Source: an uncultured Duncaniella sp.
Lineage (GTDB): Bacteria > Bacteroidota > Bacteroidia > Bacteroidales > Muribaculaceae
Length of the DNA: 64,000 nt
NCBI GenBank assembly: GCA_910586665.1
Contig: CAJUIX010000017.1
Span: 3,123 to 67,122 of the forward strand
Reading direction: 5' to 3'
A program made the position numbers and the translations under genes. The notes beneath the pieces are model-generated. The model was not told the origin of the DNA, made no database searches, and was given only the letters and a program-made list of their open reading frames with translations. How positions within the stretch are numbered: position 1 is the first letter of the stretch; each line of letters begins with the position of its first letter. Positions 63,959-64,000 of this stretch are shown here, in pieces.

Positions 63959-64000
63959 ATGCCCGTCATGACAGCCCGGTTTGCCATTAAAGGTGTACGA
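63959..64000 (+). CDS. Possible 5' end of a rightward gene
   Basis: ATG 63959, or ATG 63968 which sits 11 bases after AAGGAG (63951-63956). The frame stays open for 14 codons to the window edge. Too short to identify; it may start the rightward cargo or maintenance module of the element. Confidence 0.3.
   Translation, partial: MPVMTARFAIKGVR

Larger units (their letters stand above)
59525..64000. mobile_element. Integrative mobilizable element at tRNA-Lys, left part
   Basis: From the tRNA-Lys 3' end to the window edge: tyrosine recombinase, two small HTH proteins, MOBP relaxase, MobC-like protein and an inverted-repeat region like an oriT. There are no conjugation (tra/T4SS) genes in the visible part, so it reads as a mobilizable element that borrows a helper's transfer apparatus, though a full ICE cannot be excluded. 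attR and the cargo lie beyond base 64000. Confidence 0.85.

Overview
The window is about 64 kb of a moderately GC-rich genome of the order Bacteroidales, most likely a gut Muribaculaceae-like organism. The evidence is internal: promoters of the Bacteroidetes type (TTTG, about 20 bp, TAnnTTTG) in front of many genes, a fused SecDF, a DUF4492-cydA-cydB cluster, DUF4295 beside bL33 and bL28, a PurF relative that starts Met-Gly-Gly, and a TonB/OmpA-rich envelope. The host part is ordinary chromosome. An integrated element begins at the only tRNA gene.

Layout. 1-6.3 kb: speA (5' truncated by the window), truA, glsA, a TrkA-C type transporter, and prfB with an intact programmed +1 frameshift. 6.4-13.4 kb: an AT-rich hexapeptide acetyltransferase, a Na+/alanine symporter, an outer-membrane barrel protein and a phosphohexomutase. 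13.6-21.7 kb: aspS, a Nif3-like protein, a zinc-ribbon coiled-coil protein, slyD, efp, a uracil-DNA glycosylase-like protein, a DedA protein, rpe and queA. 21.7-22.5 kb: a frameshifted REP-associated tyrosine transposase between two inverted REP units. 22.5-26.4 kb: a leftward cluster of cvpA-like, sufB, an RsmI-like methylase and an MBL hydrolase. 26.6-34.3 kb: a DUF1232 protein, an OmpA-family protein, tsaD, cinA, a pectinesterase, and a thioredoxin/C39-VKOR pair followed by a 48-residue ORF. 34.5-42.5 kb: an exported protein, a YccF/zinc-ribbon/TonB fusion, and a glucan operon (debranching enzyme, GT4 transferase, GH57). 42.8-45.4 kb: DUF4295-rpmG-rpmB, fabF, acpP. 45.7-57.6 kb: a DUF3298 lipoprotein, an M18 peptidase, cydAB with DUF4492 and a 32-residue ORF, secDF, and a lipoprotein/PagL-like pair. 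57.7-59.1 kb: the PurF relative.

From the 3' end of tRNA-Lys(CTT) at 59.5 kb to the window end lies the left part of an integrative mobilizable element: tyrosine recombinase, two small helix-turn-helix proteins, a MOBP-type relaxase, a MobC-like protein and an inverted-repeat region that looks like an oriT. The other end is outside the window.

The most interesting undescribed signal is a pair of about 260-nt structured RNAs, at 7.0-7.3 kb and 37.1-37.4 kb, both on the minus strand. Each has its own TAnnTTTG box, a 5' hairpin with an invariant AGAG loop, a long nested rod with compensatory base changes between the copies, and a weak terminator. Other leads are three evenly spaced TTATACC-N6-GGTATAA palindromes with no nearby regulator, a TAGGGACG-headed REP family at six loci with its transposase present, an identical 13-mer exactly 6 nt before two start codons of the integrated element, and a GH57 enzyme with a histone-H1-like tail.
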